The notes under the pieces were generated by a model. It ran no database searches and had not been told where the DNA came from. It was given only the letters and a program-made list of their open reading frames with translations. DNA of 64,000 bases from G963665005 sp963665005. GTDB lineage: Bacteria > Bacillota > Clostridia > Christensenellales > SZUA-584. The number at the start of each line of letters is the position of its first letter. Position 1 is the stretch's first letter. The stretch is taken from the NCBI GenBank assembly GCA_963665005.2, contig CAXXTQ010000001.1:1116001-1180000 (forward strand), written 5' to 3'. This document shows, piece after piece, positions 16,340-25,018 of the stretch. Made by a program: the position numbers and the translations under genes.

Positions 16340-17809
16340 GTGAAAGATATAAAAAATATCGTTGCATTTGACTGCGGGAACTCATCAATAAGAGTTATAC
16401 TCGGGCGGTTTGACGGTGAAAGCATGCAGACACAAGTTGTGCATCAGGTAGAGCAAAAAGAAATAGCTGTGAACGGCTATTTCTACTGGGATATACTGCG
16501 TATTTTTACAGAGCTGAAAAGAGGCCTTATGATGGCGCACCGGCAATGCGGGCGCATAGACAGTGCGGGCGTGTGCACATGGGGTATAGACTTTGGCATG
16601 ATAGGGCACCAGGGGCAGCTTCTCGGGAATCCGCTTTGCTACAGAAACGGCATGGGCGCTAAGATAATTGAAGAGTTATCTGAGCAAGAACAGCGTGAAA
16701 TGTTTGATTTAACGGGAATACAAAACCATCAAATGAATTCACTTTACCAGCTTGCAGCTTACGAAAAAGCTTTTCCGGAACAGGCAGGTGCGGCAGAATC
16801 TATTCTTTTAATACCCGATTTGCTTTGTTATCTTTTTACGGGAGAGAAAAAAGGCGAAAGGTCTATCGCCAGCACTACGCAGTATTATAACGTTACAGAA
16901 AAACAATACTCTGACCCTGTTTTGCTAAAATTTTCGCTTGATGCTTCTTTGTTTCCGCCGCTTGCCGATAACGGAGATGTTATAGGTACACTTTCGCAGC
17001 ATATTGCCGACGAGCTTAAAATCAACCGTTTTCCTTTTGTCTGCGTACCGTCGCACGATACTGCAAGCGCAGTTGCGGCAGTTCCGGCGGACGAAAAAGA
17101 TTTTATCTTTTTAAGTTCTGGGACATGGGGGCTTATAGGCACGGAACTGGAAGAGCCTATAGTAAACGATGAAATTTATCAAAGCGGACTTACTAACGAA
17201 CAAGGCGCTTTTTCGACGATAACGCTGCTAAAAAACGGCGCGGGAATGTATATTGTACAGCGCATACGTGCAGAGCTTTCGGTAGAAGGCAAAAAACTTT
17301 CATGGGACGAGATGGTAAAAATGGCGCAACGCGCAAAAGATGATTCACTTTTGTTCGATCCGAATGACGAGCGGCTTTTTAATCCGCCTTGTATGATAGA
17401 CGCAATTCGCGAGATACTCAGAGAAACGGGGCAAAACGGCGATTGTAGTATAGAAGAAATAATAAGAGCATTCTATGAATCGGTCGCTATGAGTTATAAA
17501 TATACAGCCGATCAAATATCGGCGGTTACAAAAAAAGAATATAAAGGCTTTTATATAATAGGCGGGGGTTCTAATAACATGTTTCTAAATCAACTCGTCG
17601 CCAGCGCAACGGGTATGAACGTTACGGCCGGGCCGGCAGAGGCCACAAGCCTTGGCAATGTTATGGTACAGCTGGCGCATTTTGACGACAAATTTTACGA
17701 TTTGTCTGCTTTACGGACAATAGTAAGGCGTTCAATTAAAACAAGGCAATTTAAACCGCAAGTGTCAAGCGGCGGAAAATACAACCGCTTTTTAGAATAT
17801 ATTAAATAA
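16340..17809 (+). CDS. FGGY-family carbohydrate kinase, rhamnulokinase-like
   Basis: A 489-residue sugar kinase of the actin/hexokinase fold. FDCGNSSIRVILG (about residue 8) is the phosphate-1 loop; VCTWGIDFGMIG (about 75) and LCYRNGM (about 93) match rhamnulokinase; SSGTWGLIG (about 257) is phosphate-2; YIIGGGSNNMFLNQLVA (about 400) is the adenosine loop. Rhamnulokinases phosphorylate a ketose at C1. No rhamnose isomerase is seen nearby, and the neighbours are inositol genes, so a different ketose or ketoacid, for example a deoxy-keto-gluconate, is possible. Start is GTG at 16340 after GGAGG. It lies between the activase and the glycyl-radical enzyme in one operon. Confidence 0.82.
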   Translation: MKDIKNIVAFDCGNSSIRVILGRFDGESMQTQVVHQVEQKEIAVNGYFYWDILRIFTELKRGLMMAHRQCGRIDSAGVCTWGIDFGMIGHQGQLLGNPLCYRNGMGAKIIEELSEQEQREMFDLTGIQNHQMNSLYQLAAYEKAFPEQAGAAESILLIPDLLCYLFTGEKKGERSIASTTQYYNVTEKQYSDPVLLKFSLDASLFPPLADNGDVIGTLSQHIADELKINRFPFVCVPSHDTASAVAAVPADEKDFIFLSSGTWGLIGTELEEPIVNDEIYQSGLTNEQGAFSTITLLKNGAGMYIVQRIRAELSVEGKKLSWDEMVKMAQRAKDDSLLFDPNDERLFNPPCMIDAIREILRETGQNGDCSIEEIIRAFYESVAMSYKYTADQISAVTKKEYKGFYIIGGGSNNMFLNQLVASATGMNVTAGPAEATSLGNVMVQLAHFDDKFYDLSALRTIVRRSIKTRQFKPQVSSGGKYNRFLEYIK

Positions 17810-17864
17810 ACGGCGCAGCAAAACGCGCAAAAAGATAAACAGCTTCTAAAGGAGAGAAAAGAAA

Positions 17865-20276
17865 ATGAATGAAAGAGTAAGTAAATTAAGAGAAACACTC
17901 TTTACTACAAAACCGCTTATCTGCCATGAGAGAGCGAAATATTTTACAGAGTCTATGAAACAATCGGAAGGTGAGCATATTGCCATTAGGCGGGCAAAAG
18001 GTATGTGCAACGTTATGGAGAAGATGACTATTTTTGTTAAAGAGGGAGAGCTTATACTCGGCAATATCGCCTGTTCTACAAAAGCGTCGGCTGTATATCC
18101 CGAGTATTCCATAGACTGGATTAAAAAAGAATTTGACGGAGACCCGTATTATTTTGACCAGAGGCCGGGAGACAACTTTTATTACACCGAAGAATCAAAA
18201 AAAGAGATACTTGAAGCAATAGAGTATTGGGAAGGGAAATCGCTGTACGAAACGTTTCGCAAAATACTGCCCGAAGAATGCAACAGGGCATGGGACGCGG
18301 GAGTCATTGACGATACCTGGGTTTCGTCGGCAGGGCTCGGGAACACTGTAGTAGATTTTGAACTCGTGCTTAAAAGCGGCTTGGAAGGCGTTATAGAAAA
18401 AGCCAAAGAGCGTCTTTCACGCATGGACCTTTCAGAGCCCGATCAATATAAAAAGTATTGTTTTCTAAAAGCAGTTATCATGGCTAATGAAGGCGTTATG
18501 AAATTCTCTGAAAGGTATGCCGACAAATGCGAAGTTCTTGCCTTTTCCGAGAAAGACGAAAAACGTAAAAAAGAACTTTTAGAGCTTAGCCATATCTGCC
18601 GCAATGTTCCTGCCAAACCGGCGCAGAACTTCTGGGAAGCATTGCAGAGTGTTTGGTTTATACTCATGATACAGCACCTTGAAACAAACGGGCACAGCGT
18701 ATCGCTCGGCAGGTTCGACCAGTATTTATGGCCGTATTACGAAAAAGATATAAAAGAAGGCAAGCTTACAAAAGACAGCGCGCTTGAGATGATAGAAGCG
18801 TTCTTTATAAAATGCAACGAGCTTAACAAAGTTAAATCGTGGCCCGATTCTTCGTTCTTTCTTGGGTACCAGATGTTCATCAATCTTGCCGTAGGAGGCC
18901 AGACGGCGGACGGAAAAGACGCGGTTAATGATATATCTTATCTGTGCGTACAGGCGTGCGGAGATATAAAGCTTTTTACACCGAGCATTTCGGTTAAATG
19001 CTTCGAGGGCACCGACGATAAATTCATCGACGCAGCTCTGGTCGCTCTTCAAGAGCACAAAGGCGGAATGCCTGCGTTTTATAATGATAAGGCGTTTATG
19101 AACACACTGAAGAACATGGGCGTCGCCGACGAAGATCTATATAACTGGGTTCCCGACGGCTGTATTGAAGCATCTATAGGCGGTAAGTGGGATTTCGCCG
19201 CGAAAGGGCCGTGGCTCAATGTCTGCAAGGTTTTAGAGATTGCGCTAAACAACGGCATAGACCCCGCGACAGGGACAAAGATATGCGAAGGTTACGGCGA
19301 TCTGTCAACATTCTCTGACATGGAGCAGATAAGAAAAGCTTTCAAAGACACTATGAGATATATTATAAAGCTTCAAGTCATAACCGAGCATGTAAACGAT
19401 TATCTGCACTGCGAAAAAGATTTGAACGTGTTTCGGTCTTCGCTTATATCAGACTGTATAGAAAGAGGGCTCGACCTGATAGAAGGCGGCTCGATATACA
19501 GCGCAGACGGCGGGCCGACAGCCGGTTCTATAACGGCGGGCGACGCGCTCGCGGCGATAGAGTATGCCGTGTTCGACGAAAAACTTTTCATTATGCAGCA
19601 GTTAAAGCACGCTCTTGAAACAAATTATGAAGACGATACCACATCGCCCACGGGCACGGAGATTCGCAAGCTGATGCAAAACCGCGCGCCCAAGTTCGGA
19701 AACGACGATGAGCGCGCCGATAAATGGGTAGTCGATGTAGAAGACTTCATAGGGCGCACGTACAGATACGACTGCAAGAATTCTCGCTACGGAAAAGGCC
19801 CCGTACCGGCGTGTTTTTCTTACAGCCAAAGCCCGGTAACGGGAAACATCGCTTTCGGCGCTTTTGTAGGCGCAACGCCCGACGGGCGAAAAGCATCTGA
19901 ACCGGTCAACAACGGCATATCTCCAAACAACGGAGTAGAGAACAAAGGGCCGACAGCAGTCATCAACTCTGTTGTAAAGCTTCCGAGCGTATGGTTCCAG
20001 AAAGGCGCGATACTCAACATGCGGCTTACGCCCAACGCTTTATTGTCGGGCGACCGCAGAAAAAGAGTAATTGCCCTTATTCGCACTTTGTTTTCGCAAA
20101 ACGGGCAGCACATACAATTTAACGTAGTTGATACAAAAACATATCTCGAGGCGCAGGCAAGCCCCGAGGAATTCCCCGATTTAATGGTTCGCGTTTCGGG
20201 CTACAGCGCGCTCTTTACGCCGCTTTCAAAAGCGGTGCAGGATGATGTAATAGCACGCATGCAAATGGATATATAG
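17865..20276 (+). CDS. Glycyl-radical enzyme, dehydratase/lyase type, substrate unknown
   Basis: An 803-residue pyruvate-formate-lyase superfamily protein. The radical site is RVSGYSA with Gly779 near the C-terminus. The thiyl-radical loop is PDGCIEAS with Cys433 and, two residues later, Glu435, the Cys-x-Glu pattern of eliminases such as glycerol and propanediol dehydratase; true pyruvate formate-lyases have two adjacent cysteines instead. His277-Ser278 matches the His-Ser pair of the diol-dehydratase pocket. At residue 159-160, GN stands where many relatives have GH, so the pocket differs. Full length. It is located between a RhaB-like kinase and iolD. No match to a specific characterised enzyme is claimed. 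The microcompartment shell genes that often accompany such enzymes are absent from the window. Confidence 0.9.
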   Translation: MNERVSKLRETLFTTKPLICHERAKYFTESMKQSEGEHIAIRRAKGMCNVMEKMTIFVKEGELILGNIACSTKASAVYPEYSIDWIKKEFDGDPYYFDQRPGDNFYYTEESKKEILEAIEYWEGKSLYETFRKILPEECNRAWDAGVIDDTWVSSAGLGNTVVDFELVLKSGLEGVIEKAKERLSRMDLSEPDQYKKYCFLKAVIMANEGVMKFSERYADKCEVLAFSEKDEKRKKELLELSHICRNVPAKPAQNFWEALQSVWFILMIQHLETNGHSVSLGRFDQYLWPYYEKDIKEGKLTKDSALEMIEAFFIKCNELNKVKSWPDSSFFLGYQMFINLAVGGQTADGKDAVNDISYLCVQACGDIKLFTPSISVKCFEGTDDKFIDAALVALQEHKGGMPAFYNDKAFMNTLKNMGVADEDLYNWVPDGCIEASIGGKWDFAAKGPWLNVCKVLEIALNNGIDPATGTKICEGYGDLSTFSDMEQIRKAFKDTMRYIIKLQVITEHVNDYLHCEKDLNVFRSSLISDCIERGLDLIEGGSIYSADGGPTAGSITAGDALAAIEYAVFDEKLFIMQQLKHALETNYEDDTTSPTGTEIRKLMQNRAPKFGNDDERADKWVVDVEDFIGRTYRYDCKNSRYGKGPVPACFSYSQSPVTGNIAFGAFVGATPDGRKASEPVNNGISPNNGVENKGPTAVINSVVKLPSVWFQKGAILNMRLTPNALLSGDRRKRVIALIRTLFSQNGQHIQFNVVDTKTYLEAQASPEEFPDLMVRVSGYSALFTPLSKAVQDDVIARMQMDI

Positions 20277-20290
20277 ACGGAGGAGAAGAT

Positions 20291-22222
20291 ATGGGTACGA
20301 TTAGGCTTACAACGGCGCAGGCGCTTATAAAATTTTTAAATGCTCAGTATGTTGAGTTTGACGGAAAACAGCAAAGATTCGTAAAAGGTATTTTTACGAT
20401 TTTCGGGCATGGTAATGTCGTGGGGCTCGGGCAGGCTCTTGAAGAAGACCCGGGAGATTTAATTGTTCATCAGGCAAGAAACGAGCAGGGGATGGTGCAC
20501 GCCGCGACAGCGTACGCAAAGCAGAACCTTAGAAAGCAGATATACGCATGTACGTCTTCTGTCGGCCCGGGTGCGGCTAATATGGTAACGGGCGCGGCGA
20601 CGGCCACGGCGAACCGTATACCAGTGCTTCTGCTTCCCGGAGACACATACGCCTGCAGACAGCCTGATCCTGTGCTGCAGCAGTTAGAACAGTTTGATGA
20701 CCTCGGTTTGACGACAAACGACGCTTTTCGCCCTGTGTGCAAATACTGGGACAGAATAAACCGCCCCGAACAGCTTATGAGCGCTATGATAAGCGCCATG
20801 CGCGTGCTGACAGACCCGGCGGACACGGGAGCGGTGGCAATATGCCTTCCGCAGGACGTAGAGGGAGAAGCGTACGATTACCCCGATTACTTTTTTGAAA
20901 GAAGAGTGCACCGCATAGAGCGCACGCCCGCGACAAAGCAGATGATACAAGAAGCGGCGGACGCCATTAAAAAATCTAAGAAACCTATTATTATATGCGG
21001 CGGCGGCGTGAGATATTCCGAAGCGGCGGACGCTCTGCAAAATTTTGCCGAAGCATTCAATATACCTTTCGGAGAAACGCAGGCGGGAAAAAGCGCGATA
21101 GAATACGATCATTATCTAAACGTCGGCGGAATAGGCGCGACTGGCTGCCTTGCGGCAAACCTTATCGCCAAAGACGCTGATTTGGTAATCGGCCTCGGGA
21201 CAAGGTATTCTGACTTTACGACCGCCTCAAAATGGCTCTTTAAAGGCACGGCAAAATACGTAAACGTAAACATAGCCGCGTTTGACGCATATAAGATGGA
21301 CGGCGTGCGCGTAAAGGCCGACGTTAAAGCGGCACTCGAATCGCTGCAGGCAGAGCTTGAAAAAGCAGGGTATAAATCAGTGTATGCGGGCGAGATTGCA
21401 GACGCCAAGTGGCAATGGGAGAGCGAGCTCGAACGGCTGTTTAACGTTGAATACACGGGCGAAGGTTTTGTGCCGGAGATAGACGGGCATCTCGACGATA
21501 AGATAAGCGAATATAATGAGCATTTTAAAGGCAGCCTCACACAGACTAAAGCGCTCGGTATACTTGACGCAGAGCTAGATGACGATGCTGTCGTCGTAGG
21601 CTCTTCGGGCAGCCTGCCGGGAGATCTGCAGAGAGTATGGCGCCCGAAATCGCGCGAGACATATCATATGGAATACGGATATTCTGTAATGGGCTATGAG
21701 GTCGCCGCCGCTCTTGGAGCAAAGCTTGCGCGTCCAGGAAGCGAAGTTTACGCTATGCTCGGCGACGGCTCTTTTATGATGCTTCATTCAGAGATAGTAA
21801 CCGCTCTTCAGGAGGGCGCAAAGATAAACCTTGTCGTAATGGACAACGCCGAGTTCGGCTGTATAAACAATCTCCAGATGGAGAGAGGGCAGGGCAGCTT
21901 TGGTACAGAATTCCGATACAGGGATAAAAAAACGGGCAAACTGACGGGCGGTTTAATGGCGATTGATTACGCTAAAATAGGTGAAGGTTACGGCGCAAAA
22001 GGGTACAGCGTAAAAACACAGGACGAATTAAGAGAAGCTGTCAGTGACGCCAAAACTCAAAGCGTTTCGACAATTATAGATATAAAAGTACTGCCAAAAA
22101 CGATGACTCACGGATACGAAGGTTTCTGGAGATGCGGTACAGCCGAAGTTGCTAAAAATAAAGAAGTTGTGAAAGTAACTGACGAGCAAAGAGAAGAACT
22201 CAAAAAAGCTCGGCAATATTGA
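20291..22222 (+). CDS. iolD: 3D-(3,5/4)-trihydroxycyclohexane-1,2-dione hydrolase
   Basis: A 643-residue thiamine-diphosphate enzyme of the acetolactate-synthase fold. FGHGNVVGLGQALEE and HQARNEQGMVHAATAYAKQ near the N-terminus are characteristic of IolD (catalytic Glu in RNEQ); the cofactor motif is GDGSFMMLHSEIVTALQEGAKINLVVMDNAEFG (about residue 500). IolD opens the ring of the product of IolE to 5-deoxy-D-glucuronate. It starts 14 bases after the glycyl-radical enzyme gene and is followed 19 bases later by iolE. Normally iolB follows in the pathway; no iolB is seen in this window, so the fate of 5-deoxyglucuronate is unclear. Confidence 0.93.
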   Translation: MGTIRLTTAQALIKFLNAQYVEFDGKQQRFVKGIFTIFGHGNVVGLGQALEEDPGDLIVHQARNEQGMVHAATAYAKQNLRKQIYACTSSVGPGAANMVTGAATATANRIPVLLLPGDTYACRQPDPVLQQLEQFDDLGLTTNDAFRPVCKYWDRINRPEQLMSAMISAMRVLTDPADTGAVAICLPQDVEGEAYDYPDYFFERRVHRIERTPATKQMIQEAADAIKKSKKPIIICGGGVRYSEAADALQNFAEAFNIPFGETQAGKSAIEYDHYLNVGGIGATGCLAANLIAKDADLVIGLGTRYSDFTTASKWLFKGTAKYVNVNIAAFDAYKMDGVRVKADVKAALESLQAELEKAGYKSVYAGEIADAKWQWESELERLFNVEYTGEGFVPEIDGHLDDKISEYNEHFKGSLTQTKALGILDAELDDDAVVVGSSGSLPGDLQRVWRPKSRETYHMEYGYSVMGYEVAAALGAKLARPGSEVYAMLGDGSFMMLHSEIVTALQEGAKINLVVMDNAEFGCINNLQMERGQGSFGTEFRYRDKKTGKLTGGLMAIDYAKIGEGYGAKGYSVKTQDELREAVSDAKTQSVSTIIDIKVLPKTMTHGYEGFWRCGTAEVAKNKEVVKVTDEQREELKKARQY

Positions 22223-22241
22223 TTTTAAGGGGAATAATAAC

Positions 22242-23141
22242 ATGATAGACAGCAAAAAAGTTAAACTGGGTATAGCTCCTATAGGGTGGACGAACGATGA
22301 TTTGCCTGAGCTTGGCGGAGAGAACACATTCGAGCAGTGTGTAAGTGAGATGGCGCTTGCCGGATTTGAGGGTACCGAGATAGGCAATAAATACCCCAAA
22401 GACAAAGATGTCTTAAAAAAGGCGCTCGAACTTCGCGGGCTTACTATTTGCAATGCGTGGTTTTCTACGTTTTTTACGTCCCAAGACGAGCAGGCGACTA
22501 TAGACGCTTTTATAAAACATAGAGATTTTCTGCATTATCAGGGCGCGAGAGTTATAGGCTGCAGCGAACAGGGAAACAGTATACAGGGAAAAGATGTGCC
22601 CATATTAAAAAACAAGCCGGTATATACCGACGACGAATGGGAAAAGGTAACGAGTGGTATGAATAAGCTCGGCGCGCTTGCTAAGCAAAAAGGCATGAAA
22701 GTTTGTTTGCACCACCATATGGGGACGGGTGTGCAGACGCCCGAAGAAATAGACAAATTTATGGATATGGTCAATGATGACGTTTATCTGCTTTATGATT
22801 CGGGGCATTTGGTGTTTTCGGAAGGCAGACTGGATGCGGTGTATAAAGTGCTTGAAAAGCACTGCAGCAGAGTTGCGCATGTACATTTAAAAGATTTGCG
22901 CGGCGAGATTTATAATAAAGCGGTCAAGGAAGAATGGAGCTTTTTGAAATCTGTCAAAATGGGCGTTTTTACAGTGCCGGGCGACGGTATAATTGATTTT
23001 AAACGTATATTTGACATATTGGAAAAGTGCGGATACCAAGGATGGGTACTGGTGGAAGCCGAACAAGACCCGGCAAAAGCGAATCCGTTCGAATACGCCA
23101 AAAAGGCGCGCGAGCATATCCACAAGACTTCTGGATTGTAG
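22242..23141 (+). CDS. iolE: Inosose dehydratase
   Basis: A 299-residue TIM-barrel protein. The opening KLGIAPIGWTNDDLPELGGENTFEQC is a hallmark of IolE, and GFEGTEIGNKYP, HHHMGTGVQT and VLVEAEQDPAKANP are further family stretches; His and Glu residues in these bind the metal. IolE removes water from scyllo-inosose to give the cyclohexanetrione hydrolysed by IolD. It is the last gene of the operon that starts at 9969, and a strong two-way terminator follows at 23154-23189. ATG start behind AAGGGG. Confidence 0.93.
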   Translation: MIDSKKVKLGIAPIGWTNDDLPELGGENTFEQCVSEMALAGFEGTEIGNKYPKDKDVLKKALELRGLTICNAWFSTFFTSQDEQATIDAFIKHRDFLHYQGARVIGCSEQGNSIQGKDVPILKNKPVYTDDEWEKVTSGMNKLGALAKQKGMKVCLHHHMGTGVQTPEEIDKFMDMVNDDVYLLYDSGHLVFSEGRLDAVYKVLEKHCSRVAHVHLKDLRGEIYNKAVKEEWSFLKSVKMGVFTVPGDGIIDFKRIFDILEKCGYQGWVLVEAEQDPAKANPFEYAKKAREHIHKTSGL

Positions 23142-23153
23142 AATTGAAGATTC

Positions 23154-23189
23154 GAAAAGCGGCGCCCGTATTATAAAGCGCCGCTTTTC
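23154..23189. terminator. Bidirectional terminator between iolE and the DeoR gene
   Basis: GAAAAGCGGCGC (23154-23165) and GCGCCGCTTTTC (23178-23189) form a 12-bp stem whose A and T ends serve as U-tracts on both strands. It separates the two convergent genes. Confidence 0.85.
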
Positions 23190-23194
23190 TCAAT

Positions 23195-23959
23195 TTATAA
23201 GGATTCGCTGTATGAGAAGCTTATATTTCTTGAATTGAAGAAATCTATGTATTCATCGGGCGGTTTTTTATCCGTCACAAAAGCCTGCAAAGACTCCAGA
23301 GGGCAAAAAGCAATTGACGCCGATTTACCTATTTTTGTATGGTCGGCCATGAGTATTATATTACGGCACCTGCGCGTTACTGCTTTTTTTATCTCGGCCT
23401 CGTGAAAAGAATTGTTCATCGCGCCCGATTCTATGCATATGGCGGTCGCCGCCATAAACGCCTTGTTTATGTGATAATCGTGAAGCGTATCTATTGCTGT
23501 CATGCCGATAAAAGAATTTGTCTTATGATAGAGCAGGCCGCCTGTCGAAATCACATTTAAATGCGGAAAGCGCGCGGCTTCGTTATATATGTTCAAGCTG
23601 TTGCTGATTATGGTAAGGTTGATATTCTCGGGTATGTACTGCAAAATATTTACGGTAGTGGTACCAGAATCAATATAAATAGTTTCTCCGTCTTCAATAT
23701 ATTTGCTTGCGAGAGCGGCAAGAGCCATTTTTTCGTGAATGTTGCTGACGCTGCGCATGTTGTAAGGCACGATATCATTTTCTTTGTTCAGCACTATGCC
23801 GCCGTAAACTTTTGATGCAATACCGCGGCTGCATAGTTCGGTTATATCCCGGCGTATTGTGTTTTGCGAAACTTTGAATTTTTCGCATAGCTCAGGTATG
23901 GAAACAGATTTTTTCTGCAGAAGATACGTTTCTATTTCGTTTATTCGATTTTGTTTCAT
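23195..23959 (-). CDS. DeoR-family transcriptional regulator (IolR/GlpR-like)
   Basis: A 254-residue repressor. The N-terminal helix-turn-helix reads VSIPELCEKFKVSQNTIRRDITEL with the DeoR signature (...TIRRDI); the C-terminal domain is a DeoRC sugar-phosphate sensor with IDSGTTT (about residue 97), VISNSLNI and TGGLLY, and the late ADHTKIGK. The family responds to phosphorylated sugars or inositol intermediates; Bacillus IolR belongs to it. It is divergent from the transketolase operon across a 200-base gap that holds an ATTTTGT inverted repeat (24012-24035), so it may control that operon and itself, and possibly the inositol genes convergent to it. Confidence 0.85.
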   Translation of the reverse strand: MKQNRINEIETYLLQKKSVSIPELCEKFKVSQNTIRRDITELCSRGIASKVYGGIVLNKENDIVPYNMRSVSNIHEKMALAALASKYIEDGETIYIDSGTTTVNILQYIPENINLTIISNSLNIYNEAARFPHLNVISTGGLLYHKTNSFIGMTAIDTLHDYHINKAFMAATAICIESGAMNNSFHEAEIKKAVTRRCRNIILMADHTKIGKSASIAFCPLESLQAFVTDKKPPDEYIDFFNSRNISFSYSESL

Positions 23960-24011
23960 GCTTTACCCGCTTATTTTAGATATTTTAAGCGTATTATATC
24001 ACAACCTGCTC

Positions 24012-24078
24012 ATTTTGTGAAGAAATTTACAAAATAAACAAATAAACCGTTGATTTGCGCTATCTGTTATGATAATAT
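24012..24078 (+). promoter_or_regulatory. Promoter and possible DeoR operator of the transketolase operon
   Basis: ATTTTGT (24012-24018) and ACAAAAT (24029-24035) form an inverted repeat in the gap between the divergent DeoR and transketolase genes. Downstream, TTGATT (24050-24055), 17 bases, TAATAT (24073-24078) is a good sigma-A-type promoter for the plus strand. Confidence 0.55.
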
Positions 24079-24161
24079 GTACCCAAAAGATAACCATAAT
24101 AGTACCAAAAATTCACCATGGGCTATATTTTGGTTATTTTATGATTTATAGAGGTGAGAAT

Positions 24162-25001
24162 ATGACAGAACAAGAAACAAAAACTTATGTGAAGTTTGCG
24201 GCACAGATTCGGGTAGAGACTCTGAAAGAGTTTGCTAATCTTGGGTTTGGGCACGTCGGCGGCGCTATGAGTATAGTCGATACGATAGCTGTGCTTTACG
24301 GCGGCGTTATGAAAATTGACCCGAAAAACCCGGGCTGGGAGGACAGGGACTGGCTCGTTTGCTCTAAAGGGCACGCTGGGCCGACAATATACGCTACATT
24401 GGCATTAAAAGGTTATTTCCCCAAAGAAATGCTGCTGACGTTAAATCAGGGCGGCACTAACCTTCCTAGCCACTGCGACAAAAACAAAACACCCGGAATA
24501 GATATGACGACGGGGTCGCTCGGGCAGGGTATAAGTACGGCGATAGGCGTGGCGCTTGGAAACCGTCTGGATAATAAGGATAATTGGACTTATCTTATCA
24601 TTGGAGACGGTGAGCTCAATGAAGGCCAAATTTGGGAAGGCGTAATGTTTGCCAACCATTTTAAGCTTGCCAATTTGATAGTGTTTGTAGACAACAACAA
24701 ACAGCAGCTTGACGGATATACCAAAGACATCATGGACAACGGGGATATAGGGCTTAAGTTTAACAGCTTTGGCTGGCATACGCAGGATGTTGACGGGCAT
24801 GACGTGGGCGCGATATATGATGCGATTGAAAAAGCAAAAGCAGCAAAAGGCAAACCGTCGGTAATAGTGCTCGATACTAAAAAAGGCAAAGGTTGTTCTT
24901 TCGCCGAAGGCGTTTTAAATAATCACCATATGGCGTTTACAAAAGAACAGTGTGAAAATGCTATAAAAATTGCCAATGAAGAATTGGCACAATCCGAATA
25001 G
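24162..25001 (+). CDS. Transketolase, N-terminal (thiamine-diphosphate) subunit
   Basis: A 279-residue half transketolase. FGHVGGAMS (about residue 30), SKGHAGPTIYATLA (about 70) and the cofactor motif GDGELNEGQIWEG (about 152, GDG...NN with FVDNNKQQ) bind thiamine diphosphate. It moves two-carbon units between sugar phosphates. Split transketolases, with the C-terminal half in the next gene, are common in archaea and Clostridia. The ATG at 24162 has GAGGTG before it; the in-frame start at 24069 overlaps the promoter. It is the first gene of a long operon through the ROK kinase gene. Confidence 0.92.
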   Translation: MTEQETKTYVKFAAQIRVETLKEFANLGFGHVGGAMSIVDTIAVLYGGVMKIDPKNPGWEDRDWLVCSKGHAGPTIYATLALKGYFPKEMLLTLNQGGTNLPSHCDKNKTPGIDMTTGSLGQGISTAIGVALGNRLDNKDNWTYLIIGDGELNEGQIWEGVMFANHFKLANLIVFVDNNKQQLDGYTKDIMDNGDIGLKFNSFGWHTQDVDGHDVGAIYDAIEKAKAAKGKPSVIVLDTKKGKGCSFAEGVLNNHHMAFTKEQCENAIKIANEELAQSE

Positions 25002-25018
25002 AAAGGCGGCGTAAAAAA

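Noticed and set aside
14731..17809. A rhamnose or fucose operon (aldolase plus rhamnulokinase)
   Set aside because: No isomerase, mutarotase or lactaldehyde reductase is present and the flanking genes are iolG, iolD and iolE; the kinase/aldolase pair is kept as family-level calls only.
17865..20276. Calling the glycyl-radical enzyme a pyruvate formate-lyase
   Set aside because: It has Cys-Ile-Glu rather than two adjacent cysteines at the thiyl site, and its activase carries two extra iron-sulfur clusters.
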